Below are positions 7,775 to 16,081 of a stretch of 64,000 bases of DNA, piece by piece. The notes below the pieces were generated by a model. It made no database searches and was not told the DNA's origin. It saw nothing but the letters and a program-made list of their open reading frames with translations. This DNA is from JAVBMJ01 sp031552535 (GTDB lineage: Bacteria; Bacteroidota; Bacteroidia; Bacteroidales; Rikenellaceae): assembly GCA_031552535.1 (NCBI GenBank), contig JAVBMJ010000011.1, forward strand, positions 7,593 to 71,592. The letters are read 5' to 3'. Every line of letters begins with the position of its first letter. Within the stretch, counting starts at the first letter, position 1. Made by a program: the position numbers and the translations under genes.

Positions 7775-8980
7775 ATGAAATCCGGGGAAAAGATGGATGC
7801 AGGACGCGAAACCAGAGTACACATAGGCATATATGGAGCGTGCAACGCCGGGAAAAGCACTTTGGCAAATTTTATAACGGGCAGCGATGCTTCGATAGTA
7901 TCTCCAATAGAGGGAACTACTACCGACATAGTCAGGAGGCGCTACGAGATAGCGGATTGGGGGCCGGTATTGCTGCTCGACACCGCAGGCACCGACGACA
8001 CCTCGCCATTGGGCGCGGAACGGACAGACCGTACGCTGGCCACAATCCCCGAGATCGACCTCGCACTGTTAATATTCAGGCATTGGAGCTACCGAGAAGA
8101 GCATCTGGCGGAACTTTTCGTTCGACACGGAGTTCCCTTCGTAACAATATGCAACGAAACGGCGGACGAGGTATGCGCATGTACGGACAACAGCAACGAC
8201 ACGCCGGCTGGTTGCGATACCGGCCGGGGAGCCGGCCCCGATATCGTACTGAACCTCGCTTCGGCATCAGAGGCCGGCCACGGGCAGTTGATGGAACTCA
8301 TCAAAAACCGCGTCCCGCATGAGGCAGTCGAGGGTGTCAGGATGTTCAAGGGGCGCGTTTTCAGTGGCGATGCGGTAATACTTGTATGCCCGGTAGACGC
8401 CGGTGCTCCAGCCGGCAGACTCATACTTCCGCAGGTACAAGCCATGCGCGAGCTGCTGGATATGAATGCCGTTGCCATTGTGGTGCAGCCTCCGGAACTG
8501 GAAATTGCCATGGAACGTTTCCCCGATCCTAAACTGGTGGTATGCGACAGCCAGGTCTATGCCATGGTGCGCGAACGTGTGCCGCGAAACATCGCTGTGG
8601 AAGGATTCAGCACCCTGCTCGCCGCCGCCAAAGGCGATATGGCGCTTTATGAACAGGGGTTGCTCAAAGCCGACGACCTGCGGGACGGCGACCGCATCCT
8701 AATCGCCGAAAGTTGCCTGCACCAAACTTCGTGCGACGACATAGGACGGGTAAAAATACCTCGCATGCTTGAAAAATACAGCGGTCGTAAGTTGCAATTC
8801 GACTTCGCATCGGGCCTCTTGCCGCTACCCGCCAACCTGGCGGACTACGTTCTGGTAGTACAGTGCGGAGGCTGCATGGCCACCCGCAGGCAAATTCAGG
8901 CGCGTTGCCGGGCCGTGTCGGCAGCCGGTGTGGCGATAACCAACTATGGCATGCTCATCCGGAAAACAGGGATGAAATAG
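7775..8980 (+). CDS. hydF: [FeFe]-hydrogenase H-cluster maturation GTPase HydF
   Basis: The 401-residue protein has an N-terminal GTPase domain: Walker A GACNAGKST, switch motif EGTTTD, and LLLDTAGTDD. A dimerisation region follows, then the Fe-S domain. The cluster-binding signature is present as ESCLHQT (C-x-H) and QCGGC (C-x-x-C), about 50 residues apart, as in HydF proteins. HydF is the scaffold that accepts the diiron subcluster from HydE and HydG and delivers it to HydA. HydE, HydG and the hydrogenase are not in this window. Many family members have a second His after C-x-H, where this one has Gln; that position is probably not an essential ligand. The hemW gene follows 109 bp downstream with its own promoter. 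Confidence 0.95.
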   Translation: MKSGEKMDAGRETRVHIGIYGACNAGKSTLANFITGSDASIVSPIEGTTTDIVRRRYEIADWGPVLLLDTAGTDDTSPLGAERTDRTLATIPEIDLALLIFRHWSYREEHLAELFVRHGVPFVTICNETADEVCACTDNSNDTPAGCDTGRGAGPDIVLNLASASEAGHGQLMELIKNRVPHEAVEGVRMFKGRVFSGDAVILVCPVDAGAPAGRLILPQVQAMRELLDMNAVAIVVQPPELEIAMERFPDPKLVVCDSQVYAMVRERVPRNIAVEGFSTLLAAAKGDMALYEQGLLKADDLRDGDRILIAESCLHQTSCDDIGRVKIPRMLEKYSGRKLQFDFASGLLPLPANLADYVLVVQCGGCMATRRQIQARCRAVSAAGVAITNYGMLIRKTGMK

Positions 8981-9076
8981 ACCAGCCTCCCTACCCTTTT
9001 CTTTTACATGAAAAAACTATCGCCATGCGCCTGTATAAAAGTGATCAGCCGAATGTCGACGCCAGCTATTTCTGAC

Positions 9077-9084
9077 TACCTTTG
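9077..9084 (+). promoter_or_regulatory. -7 box (TACCTTTG) for hemW
   Basis: TACCTTTG matches TAnnTTTG and ends 5 bp before the hemW ATG at 9090. That spacing would give a leaderless or almost leaderless message. No good -33 TTG is seen. Confidence 0.5.
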
Positions 9085-9089
9085 TACTG

Positions 9090-10199
9090 ATGGCGGGGAT
9101 TTACATACACATACCTTTTTGCAAGAGGCGGTGCGCCTACTGTGACTTTTACTCGTGCACCCGTCTTGGAGATAAGGGGCGTTTCTTAGACGCGCTGGAG
9201 GCGGAATTGGAGCACGAACGGGGATTCATCGGGGGGGCAAAGATATCGACTATATATTTTGGCGGCGGGACTCCGTCGCTACTCTCACCGGGCCAGATAA
9301 AGCGCATACTGTCCCGTATCGGCCTCATTTGGGATTGCTCCGGGGTCGTGGAAACCACTGTAGAGGTCAACCCCGACGACGTTTCGGAGTCCTACCTCTG
9401 TCAACTACGCCAAAATGGAGCCAACCGTCTTAGTATGGGCATACAGTCGTTCGACGACCCTCTGCTCGGCTTCATGCAACGCCGCCACACGGCCCGGGCG
9501 GCCATCGGAGCCGTGTATGCCGCACGCCGGGCCGGATTCGACAATATTTCAATAGACCTGATCTACGGCATACCATCGATGAACGCCTCGCAGTGGCGCG
9601 ACAGCATATCGCAAGCCATAGACCTCGCTCCGGAGCACATTTCGGCATACCACCTTACGATAGAAGAAGGCACCCCGTTCGGAAAGCTCGCCCGCGATGG
9701 CCGGCTGACAGCCATAAACGAGGAAGAGAGCGGCGAACAATACGCCTTGTTGCACGCTATGCTTACCGAAGCGGGATACCTTCACTATGAAATTTCCAAT
9801 TTCGCCCGGCCCGGTTTCGAAGCGAAGCATAACAGTTCCTACTGGTCGGGCGTGCCGTATCTCGGCGCGGGACCTTCGGCACACTCCTATAATGGCGACA
9901 TACGGCGCTGGTCATTGCCGGACCTGGAGAACTACCTTTCCGGACCTATCTACGAAAACGAAACCCTCGGCCAGACAGACCATATCAACGAATATGTCAT
10001 GACCTCGCTCAGGTGCCATACAGGGATCGACCTGTGCCGGTTCGAAGAGCGGTTCGGTAGTGCGGTCCTGGGAAATCTGTTCAATGCGGCGCATAGGTTC
10101 ATAGCCACGGGGCGCATCACAAAAGACGGCAACAGGCTTTTCATTCCTTACGAACACTGGCTCGCATCGGACAGCATCATTGCGTCGTTGTTCGTATGA
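9090..10199 (+). CDS. hemW: Radical SAM heme chaperone HemW
   Basis: The 369-residue protein begins IYIHIPFCKRRCAYCDFYS, containing the radical-SAM C-x3-C-x2-C motif in the HPFC context of the HemN/HemW family. FGGGTPS and the NRLSMGIQSFDD segment are also conserved. Its length and lack of the long HemN N-terminal extension favour HemW, a heme-binding chaperone that inserts heme into respiratory enzymes, over oxygen-independent coproporphyrinogen oxidase. Many genomes mis-annotate HemW as HemN. It acts in the cytoplasm or at the membrane surface. The gene is convergent with the DUF2023 gene 41 bp away. Confidence 0.9.
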   Translation: MAGIYIHIPFCKRRCAYCDFYSCTRLGDKGRFLDALEAELEHERGFIGGAKISTIYFGGGTPSLLSPGQIKRILSRIGLIWDCSGVVETTVEVNPDDVSESYLCQLRQNGANRLSMGIQSFDDPLLGFMQRRHTARAAIGAVYAARRAGFDNISIDLIYGIPSMNASQWRDSISQAIDLAPEHISAYHLTIEEGTPFGKLARDGRLTAINEEESGEQYALLHAMLTEAGYLHYEISNFARPGFEAKHNSSYWSGVPYLGAGPSAHSYNGDIRRWSLPDLENYLSGPIYENETLGQTDHINEYVMTSLRCHTGIDLCRFEERFGSAVLGNLFNAAHRFIATGRITKDGNRLFIPYEHWLASDSIIASLFV

Positions 10200-10240
10200 C
10201 CGGCTACCACATCCGGGGGCGGCGTTTCTATTAAACCACT

Positions 10241-10603
10241 TTACGACACGCTTCGTTTGCGCTCGCAAAAACGGCGGCATTGCCTGGGAATATCGTAGCC
10301 AAGCATCGCCCCGAGCATGAAGTCCTCCTCGGGAGTGAGAGTATTGAGAGGTTTGTGCACAAAGCTGGCCACAGCGTCCAGACACGACCGCTCGCCGAAG
10401 AACAGATTCACATTACGACTTCCGGCCGGTTGTTCCAGATAGTTTATCGCCTGAGTATCGAGCCGTTTTTTGACCATCTCGGCACAGGTGGGGCATAAGG
10501 TGCACAATACCAGACTGCGTACACCTTTCTTGAATTCGTAGATGAGATGCATCGCCATCTTCATATCACCCACGCGATTGTTTTCCCCGGAATTCATACT
10601 CAA
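10241..10603 (-). CDS. DUF2023 family protein
   Basis: The 120-residue protein contains HLIYEFKKGVRSLVLCT, VNLFFGE and LTPEEDFMLGAMLGYD. This is the conserved pattern of the small DUF2023 family, which I recall as being encoded beside flavodoxin genes in other bacteria. Here its start codon overlaps the flavodoxin stop (ATGA, 10600-10603), so the pair is translationally coupled. A CxxC (LCTLCPTC region) is present but not clearly conserved. It has no signal peptide. Function is unknown; a role linked to flavodoxin is inferred from context only. An alternative start at Met4 or Met15 is possible. Confidence 0.8.
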   Translation of the reverse strand: MSMNSGENNRVGDMKMAMHLIYEFKKGVRSLVLCTLCPTCAEMVKKRLDTQAINYLEQPAGSRNVNLFFGERSCLDAVASFVHKPLNTLTPEEDFMLGAMLGYDIPRQCRRFCERKRSVS

Positions 10604-11094
10604 CGGCCATTAATGGCGGTTAGCCAGGCATCGAGCCTGAGGGCTGTTAGGCTGGGATCGTCGTCATCGGCAGCCAAACCGAGAACCATGCCATCTTCGA
10701 AAGCCCTCGATTCGGCAGAAGGATAGCCCGATGCGTCCATTTCGCCGACAAACGTGCACCCTGTAGCTTTCATCTCATCGCGGATAATGGCTATGGAGTC
10801 ACAGAAAGTGTCGGGATAGGATGCGCTGTCGCCACAACCGAACAGCCCTACCCGTTTGCCGGAGAGGTCTGTTTTGGCAAGTTGACCGATGAATCCCTGC
10901 CAGTCATCCTGCAATTCTCCCAATCCCCAGGTGGAAGATCCGAACAACAATAACTCGTATGCCTGTGTCTGCCACACCTCTGCGTTGCTTACATCGCGGA
11001 TATCGGCCGCACTGAGGTCTAACCTTGCACCGATTTGTTTTGCAAGAGCTTCGGTATTGCCTGTAGTACTGCCGTAGAATATTCCTGTTGTCAT
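10600..11094 (-). CDS. fldA: Flavodoxin (long-chain type)
   Basis: The 164-residue protein has the FMN phosphate-binding loop GSTTGNTE near the N terminus, followed by FGSSTWGLGELQDDW and FGCGDSASYPDTFCD. These are the 50s and 90s FMN-contacting loops of long-chain flavodoxins. It is a low-potential one-electron carrier in the cytoplasm that can replace ferredoxin, for example when iron is limiting. It is first in a two-gene unit with the overlapping DUF2023 gene and has its own well-formed promoter upstream. Confidence 0.95.
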   Translation of the reverse strand: MTTGIFYGSTTGNTEALAKQIGARLDLSAADIRDVSNAEVWQTQAYELLLFGSSTWGLGELQDDWQGFIGQLAKTDLSGKRVGLFGCGDSASYPDTFCDSIAIIRDEMKATGCTFVGEMDASGYPSAESRAFEDGMVLGLAADDDDPSLTALRLDAWLTAINGR

Positions 11095-11128
11095 TTTTCA
11101 ATTTTGTTTATCGTGTTTTTACTGCCTG

Positions 11129-11159
11129 CAAATGTAAGCGCTCCGCAAAAAGCATCAAA
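11129..11159 (-). promoter_or_regulatory. Promoter of the flavodoxin-DUF2023 unit
   Basis: On the minus strand, TTTG (11159-11156) is followed after exactly 19 bp by TACATTTG (11136-11129). This is a full match to the Bacteroidetes TTTG-N19-TAnnTTTG promoter. It lies 34 bp upstream of the flavodoxin start codon. Confidence 0.8.
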
Positions 11160-11310
11160 TACCGACTATTCGGTAAATTCACGCATTCTTATCCTCTCCC
11201 GGCGGACAAGATGTGTGTTGTCAGAGAAAATCACGCCACCGGTGATTGCTCACAAATAAGCAACTGCCAGAATCCCGAGCCGTGATTATCACACCCATTG
11301 CATGAAACAA

Positions 11311-11355
11311 AAGGAGCCTGCCTGATTTCCTTTTGGGAAATCAGGCAGGCTCCTT
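11311..11355. terminator. Terminator hairpin downstream of the lyase gene
   Basis: Perfect 20-bp arms (11311-11330 and 11336-11355) enclose a 5-nt loop, TTTTG. On the minus strand the stem is followed by TTTGTTTC. It lies 61 bp beyond the stop codon of the minus-strand lyase gene and upstream of the flavodoxin promoter. The remainder of this 321-bp gap (11095-11415) holds the flavodoxin promoter and no further gene that I can see. Confidence 0.8.
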
Positions 11356-11415
11356 AATCATGAATAGGCGGATGCCCGCCGCACCGGTGATCGCGCCACC
11401 CGGCCCGGAATGTCG

Positions 11416-12795
11416 CTACAACTCCTCGAAGCGAGCCTGGAAGAAGCGCAGGTATTTAGGTTCGTGCACCATCTTCAGACCGCGGGCCTTGTCGCGGTTT
11501 TTATACATCTCGATAATACAATAAGCCGCAACATCGAAATGGGCCTGGGTATAGACCCTGCGCGGAATGGTCAGACGCACCAGTTCCAGTTCGGGGTGGT
11601 AGTTGTTACCATCCTTGTCGCGCCCCGCCGAAACTATACCGCGCTCCATCGACCGCACACCGCTCTCGACGTAAAGGTCGGCGGCAAGTTTCTGCGCCGG
11701 GAACTGATCCTGCGGAATATGCGGATAGAAGCGCTTGGCATCGAGGAACACCCCATGGCCACCTATCGGTAGCACAATCGGGACTCCGGCTTCAACCAAC
11801 AAATTGCCGAAATATTCCACCTGCCTGACCCTTGCAGCCACCATGTCGTCGGCCACAGCTTCGGCCAGACCGCGGGCCATGGCCTCCATATCGCGTCCCG
11901 CCAAACCGCCGTAAGTAGGCATACCTTCGTATACCACCACCAGGTCGCGCAACTCCTCGAAAACATCCGGGTCGTTGCACATCACCATACCACCTATATT
12001 TACGTAAAGGTCCTTCTTGGCGCTCACCGTAGCCGCGTCGCTCAACAGGCAGAACTCGCGGTTGATCTCCTCTACCGACTTATCGGCATACCCGGCCTCG
12101 CGCTGCTGGATGAAATAGGCATTTTCGATATTGCGCGTGGCGTCGAGCACCACCTTGATCCCGTTGTCATGGGCCAGTTTCGACAGGGCGCGCATGTTTT
12201 CCATGCTCACCGGCTGACCACCGGCAAGGTTGACCGGAGCGCCCACAGTGATATAGGCAATATTTTCGGCCCCCTTCTCTCGTATCAAAGCCGCAAACTT
12301 ATCCAGGTCGATATTACCTTTGAAAGGATGGTCCGACACCGAATTATGAGCCTCGTCGATAATGACGTCGACAAATGTCGCACCGGCCAGTTCCTGATGC
12401 AGGCGCGTGGTGGTGAAATACATATTGCCCGCCACATACTGCCCCGGCCGGATAAGGCACTTGCTCAGGAGGTTCTCCGCCCCGCGACCCTGGTGTGTGG
12501 GAACAACGTATTTATAACCGTAATATTTACGGCACGCCTCTTCCAGATGATAGAAACTGTGGCTTCCGGCATATGCCTCGTCGCCGATCATCATCCCCGC
12601 CCACTGGTTGTCGCTCATGGCATTGGTACCGCTGTCGGTCAACAGGTCGATATACACGTCGTCGGAATGGAGCAGGAATGTGTTCCAACCCGCCTCTTTC
12701 ATCTTTTCAAGGCGGTATTCGCGTGTCGTTGTCTTTAGGGGCTCCACCATCTTTATACGGTAAGGTTCGGCCCAGGGTTTACGTGTGAATGCCAT
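11416..12795 (-). CDS. tpl: Beta-eliminating lyase, probably tyrosine phenol-lyase
   Basis: This 459-residue PLP enzyme belongs to the tryptophanase/tyrosine phenol-lyase family. From recalled sequences, it aligns with Citrobacter tyrosine phenol-lyase at a constant offset of +4. The PLP lysine is K261 (SAKKD), with Y75 (GDEAYAG) and D218/R221 (DATR). The residues separating the two activities are the phenol-lyase type. T128 (YFTTT) is present where tryptophanase has Asp, and R385 (RSMERG) where tryptophanase has Ile. The predicted reaction is L-tyrosine to phenol, pyruvate and ammonia, in the cytoplasm. The gene is monocistronic, with its own -7 box and a strong terminator, and no linked permease. 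A 'tryptophanase' label would be expected from automated annotation. Substrate is inferred. Confidence 0.85.
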   Translation of the reverse strand: MAFTRKPWAEPYRIKMVEPLKTTTREYRLEKMKEAGWNTFLLHSDDVYIDLLTDSGTNAMSDNQWAGMMIGDEAYAGSHSFYHLEEACRKYYGYKYVVPTHQGRGAENLLSKCLIRPGQYVAGNMYFTTTRLHQELAGATFVDVIIDEAHNSVSDHPFKGNIDLDKFAALIREKGAENIAYITVGAPVNLAGGQPVSMENMRALSKLAHDNGIKVVLDATRNIENAYFIQQREAGYADKSVEEINREFCLLSDAATVSAKKDLYVNIGGMVMCNDPDVFEELRDLVVVYEGMPTYGGLAGRDMEAMARGLAEAVADDMVAARVRQVEYFGNLLVEAGVPIVLPIGGHGVFLDAKRFYPHIPQDQFPAQKLAADLYVESGVRSMERGIVSAGRDKDGNNYHPELELVRLTIPRRVYTQAHFDVAAYCIIEMYKNRDKARGLKMVHEPKYLRFFQARFEEL

Positions 12796-12857
12796 GGTTG
12801 AAGTTTTTAGGTTTACAGGTTTTATTTAAAAATTGTGAGGATTCAATAGCAATAGGC

Positions 12858-12865
12858 CAAAATTA
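12858..12865 (-). promoter_or_regulatory. -7 box (TAATTTTG) for the lyase gene
   Basis: Read on the minus strand, TAATTTTG matches TAnnTTTG and lies 62 bp upstream of the lyase start. A run of nine or more A residues lies just upstream, in the -33/-7 spacer. No canonical -33 TTG is found. Confidence 0.5.
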
Positions 12866-12948
12866 CAGTTTTTTTTTTGAATTTACATCCGTTTACCTTA
12901 CAAAACATCAACCGACCGCCTAAAAGTTTCCACCCGCCGCCGCAACTA

Positions 12949-12979
12949 TTGCAGAAGCGAAAAAAAGACCTTAACTTTG
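12949..12979 (+). promoter_or_regulatory. Promoter of pepE
   Basis: TTG (12949-12951) is followed after 20 bp by TAACTTTG (12972-12979), a good Bacteroidetes promoter. The pepE start codon is 23 bp downstream at 13003. Confidence 0.7.
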
Positions 12980-13002
12980 AATCTTAAATATATTAATACG
13001 AC

Positions 13003-13704
13003 ATGAAACTTCTTCTGATCAGCAACTCCACTAATGCGGGCGAGGAGTACCTTAAGTATCCGATCAATCAGATAGGGCATTTCCTGGGCGACATGGGCGA
13101 AGTGTGCTTCATACCATATGCCGCTGTGACATTTTCTTACGATGAGTACCTGGCGAAAGTGCAGAAACGTTTCGACGACATAGCTGTCAAAGTGCGTTCG
13201 GTGCACGAGGCGTCGCATCCTGAAAAAGAGCTGGCCAAGGCGCGTGCGATAGTGGTAGGCGGCGGGAACACGTTCGCCCTGTTGAAAAAAATGCACGAAC
13301 AGGGGCTCATCGACATTATCCGCGAACGGGTCACGGCAGGAGTTCCTTATATAGGATGGAGCGCGGGCAGCAATGTGGCCTGCCCCACGATTTGCACCAC
13401 CAACGACATGCCTATCGTCGAGCCGCAGTCGTTCAGGGCGACGGGTCTGGTGAAATACCAGATCAACCCGCATTACCTCGACCAGCATCCGAGCGGGCAC
13501 GCCGGGGAGACACGCCAGCAGCGTATAGAGGAGTATATCGCAGCCAATCCGGGGCGTTATGTGGTCGGTTTGCGCGAGGGATGCATGCTTTTGCATACGG
13601 GCGGTTCGGTTTCGCTAATCGGATCTCGTCCGGCACGTATATTCCGTCATGGCGACGCTCCACGCGAAGTGGAGCCGGGCGACGATCTCGGATTTCTGCT
13701 TTAA
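13003..13704 (+). CDS. pepE: Dipeptidase E (alpha-aspartyl dipeptidase, peptidase S51)
   Basis: The 233-residue protein contains VVGGGNTFALL and the nucleophile elbow IGWSAGSNV, in which the Ser is the S51 catalytic residue. INPHYLDQ supplies the catalytic His. PepE cleaves dipeptides with N-terminal Asp in the cytoplasm and is restricted to this substrate class. Its length is normal for the family. The YraN gene starts 6 bp after its stop, so the two are probably co-transcribed from the promoter at 12949-12979. Confidence 0.92.
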   Translation: MKLLLISNSTNAGEEYLKYPINQIGHFLGDMGEVCFIPYAAVTFSYDEYLAKVQKRFDDIAVKVRSVHEASHPEKELAKARAIVVGGGNTFALLKKMHEQGLIDIIRERVTAGVPYIGWSAGSNVACPTICTTNDMPIVEPQSFRATGLVKYQINPHYLDQHPSGHAGETRQQRIEEYIAANPGRYVVGLREGCMLLHTGGSVSLIGSRPARIFRHGDAPREVEPGDDLGFLL

Positions 13705-13710
13705 CTCACT

Positions 13711-14073
13711 ATGGCGGGCAATGCCGATACGGGGATACGCGGCGAGGCGGCTGCGACGGAGTATCTCATGAAGCGGGGATTCACCATACACCACTGCAAT
13801 TGGCGTATGGGCCGCTACGAGATCGATATTGTAGCCGAGCATGAAGGTGTGCTGCATTTTGTGGAGGTTAAATGCCGTAAGGCCGGGGCGTTGACGCTGC
13901 CGGAGGAGGCGATGACCCGCGCGAAATATAACTCGGTGTGCAAGGCTGCCAACGCCTACATAGAGCAACGGCACTGGCAACATGAGTCGCAAATAGACCT
14001 TATAGCCGTAGACTGGTCCGCAGGGGGAGAAGATATACGCTACTACCCCGACGTGATGGCATCGAAGTGGTAG
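13711..14073 (+). CDS. yraN: YraN family (UPF0102) nuclease-like protein
   Basis: The 120-residue protein has the UPF0102 pattern GEAAATEYLMKRGF, GRYEIDIVAE and LHFVEVKCRK. The E-x-D...E-V-K arrangement is the catalytic core of the PD-(D/E)xK nuclease fold. Family members are widespread and are linked by context to DNA recombination or repair, but a defined substrate is lacking. It is 6 bp downstream of pepE. Confidence 0.9.
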   Translation: MAGNADTGIRGEAAATEYLMKRGFTIHHCNWRMGRYEIDIVAEHEGVLHFVEVKCRKAGALTLPEEAMTRAKYNSVCKAANAYIEQRHWQHESQIDLIAVDWSAGGEDIRYYPDVMASKW

Positions 14074-14180
14074 GTTCCGGCAAGAAGGTGATATCGAAAT
14101 GGCTGCGACGCATCAGCAATCTTTACGGGAATTGAGTCGGAATTTGTCTAAACGGTGAAAAAATTAAACGGTCAAAACAT

Positions 14181-14852
14181 ATGACAATGTATGATATATT
14201 AACCAAATGCCAATTATTCAGCGGTCTTAAGGCTGAAGAAATAGAGGCGTTGCTGGGCGGGGTAGAGAATATTTCTATTACGCGCCACAAGGCTGGAGAT
14301 GTGGTGGCACGACGCGACAGCGCGTACTCGGGCCTGATGATCCTGCTCAGCGGTAAAGCGAAAGGCGAGGTAGCCTACCCGTCGGGCAAAGTATTGAGGA
14401 TGGACTCGCTGGAAGCACCGGAACTGATAGCGCCGGCATTCCTGTTCGGGGGCTACAACCGCCTGCCGGTGGACGTGATCGCGGAGAGCGACATAGAGAT
14501 ATTGACATTGCACCGTGGCCTTCTGTTCGAGTTAATGCAGGAGAATGTGCTGGTGATGTCGAACTTCATAGATATCATTTCCAACAGGGCCAACGCCTGG
14601 TCGAAAAAAATATATGCACTGTCATTCGAGTCGCTGAGGGAAAAAGTAGCGTCGTATCTCCTCGACAATTCGGATGAAGAGAACCGTACGGCACTGATTC
14701 CGGACATGGCGCATGCGGCGCAATTTTTTGCAGCCACACGTTCCGCGCTTAAGAGTGTGCTCGACGACATGGAGCGCCACGGTAAAATAAAAGTGACCGA
14801 CGGCGGCATCACGATACTCGACCGCCAGGCATTGAAAGATATCATCAAATGA
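14181..14852 (+). CDS. Crp/Fnr family transcriptional regulator (paralogue 1)
   Basis: The 223-residue protein has a cyclic-nucleotide-binding-like beta-roll (residues about 10-125, with LMILLSGKAKGEV and LIAPAFLFG). A dimerisation helix and a C-terminal winged helix follow (FFAATRSALKSVLDDMERHGK). No N-terminal Cys cluster typical of Fnr is present, and the ligand is unknown. It is a clear paralogue of the regulator at 36805-37479, sharing LIAPAFLF and the same layout. Its stop overlaps the waaA start (ATGA at 14849-14852). That tight link to a lipopolysaccharide gene is unusual for a global regulator. Confidence 0.9.
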   Translation: MTMYDILTKCQLFSGLKAEEIEALLGGVENISITRHKAGDVVARRDSAYSGLMILLSGKAKGEVAYPSGKVLRMDSLEAPELIAPAFLFGGYNRLPVDVIAESDIEILTLHRGLLFELMQENVLVMSNFIDIISNRANAWSKKIYALSFESLREKVASYLLDNSDEENRTALIPDMAHAAQFFAATRSALKSVLDDMERHGKIKVTDGGITILDRQALKDIIK

Positions 14853-16081
14853 TGTGGCTTTATAATGCCGCCATTGCGCTGGCCGGCTTTGGAATAAGGC
14901 TGGCGGCGCCGTTCAACCGCAAGGCCAGGTTGTGGAGCAATGGACGCCGGGGGATATTCGAACGGCTCTACGGGGCTATCCCCGCAGAAGAAAAGATCGC
15001 TTGGGTGCATTGTGCCTCGCTGGGAGAATTCGAACAGGGGCGTCCCCTTATAGAAGAAATACGGCGTATCCACCCGGAGTATAAAATACTGCTTACGTTC
15101 TATTCGCCATCGGGATACGAGATAAGGAAAAACTACGCCGGAGCCGATTACATCTTCTATCTGCCGGACGATACGCCGCGGGGAGCCCGGCGTTTCTTAG
15201 AGGCCGTCCACCCCGATGTGGCGGTTTTTGTGAAATATGAATTCTGGCTCAACTATCTCAAACAGCTGAAGGCATCCGGGTGCAGCACATATATAGTGTC
15301 GGCTATATTCCGTCACGAATCGGCGTTTTTCAAGTGGTATGGCGGTATATTCCGCCGCGCCCTGGGGACATTCGAACGGATATTCGTGCAGGACGAGGCA
15401 TCGCTGGCACTGCTTGCAGGGATCGGAGTGGGAAATGTCACCGTAGCGGGCGACACACGTTTCGACCGGGTGGCATCGATAGCCGCTTCGGCACGGACAA
15501 TCGGCGAAGTGGAGGCTTTTGCAGCCGGGAACAGGATCTTTGTTGCCGGGAGCACATGGCCTGCCGACGAAGAGTTGCTGGCCGGGTTGATCGCGAAGCA
15601 TGAAGAGTTGAAGTGGATCGTCGTGCCGCATGAAATAGAGAGCGAACGCATCGACAGGTTCATCGAGCGGCTCCCCTGCCCTGCCGTAAGATATACACAA
15701 TGTGAGAAGTGCCCAGATTTGAGTGCGATGCGGGTAATGGTGGTGGACACTATCGGATTGCTGTCGTCTCTGTACCGCTACGCCTCTTTCGCCTATATCG
15801 GAGGAGGATTCGGCGTGGGGATACACAACACGCTCGAAGCCGCTACGTTTGGTCTGCCGATAGCTTTCGGCCCCAATTACAGGCGATTTAAAGAGGCGTG
15901 CGATCTCATCGACCTTAAGTCGGCCCGGAGTATATCCGGCCTTGCGGGCCTCGACAGTTGGCTGTCGGAACTGGAAAATGATACGCAACTCTACGAGCGC
16001 GCCTGTAAAGATTCGGCCGAATATGTCCGTAACAACTGTGGCGCAACAGCCAAGATAATCACCCGGATGGCGTTCCGGTAA
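14849..16081 (+). CDS. waaA: 3-deoxy-D-manno-octulosonic acid transferase
   Basis: The 410-residue GT30 protein begins with a short membrane-proximal helix. It carries IAWVHCASLGEFEQGRP, whose Glu is the catalytic base region of KDO transferases, then FYSPSGYE, FVKYEFW and the C-terminal donor-site GGGFGVGIHNTLEAA. It transfers KDO from CMP-KDO to lipid A precursor at the inner face of the cytoplasmic membrane. Its CMP-KDO donor is made by KdsB, encoded 4.3 kb downstream at 20362. The start overlaps the Crp/Fnr stop codon. Confidence 0.95.
   Translation: MMWLYNAAIALAGFGIRLAAPFNRKARLWSNGRRGIFERLYGAIPAEEKIAWVHCASLGEFEQGRPLIEEIRRIHPEYKILLTFYSPSGYEIRKNYAGADYIFYLPDDTPRGARRFLEAVHPDVAVFVKYEFWLNYLKQLKASGCSTYIVSAIFRHESAFFKWYGGIFRRALGTFERIFVQDEASLALLAGIGVGNVTVAGDTRFDRVASIAASARTIGEVEAFAAGNRIFVAGSTWPADEELLAGLIAKHEELKWIVVPHEIESERIDRFIERLPCPAVRYTQCEKCPDLSAMRVMVVDTIGLLSSLYRYASFAYIGGGFGVGIHNTLEAATFGLPIAFGPNYRRFKEACDLIDLKSARSISGLAGLDSWLSELENDTQLYERACKDSAEYVRNNCGATAKIITRMAFR

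Noticed and set aside
11416..12795. Straight annotation as tryptophanase (tnaA)
   Set aside because: The residues that discriminate the two activities are those of tyrosine phenol-lyase, and the overall sequence also resembles that enzyme more than TnaA.
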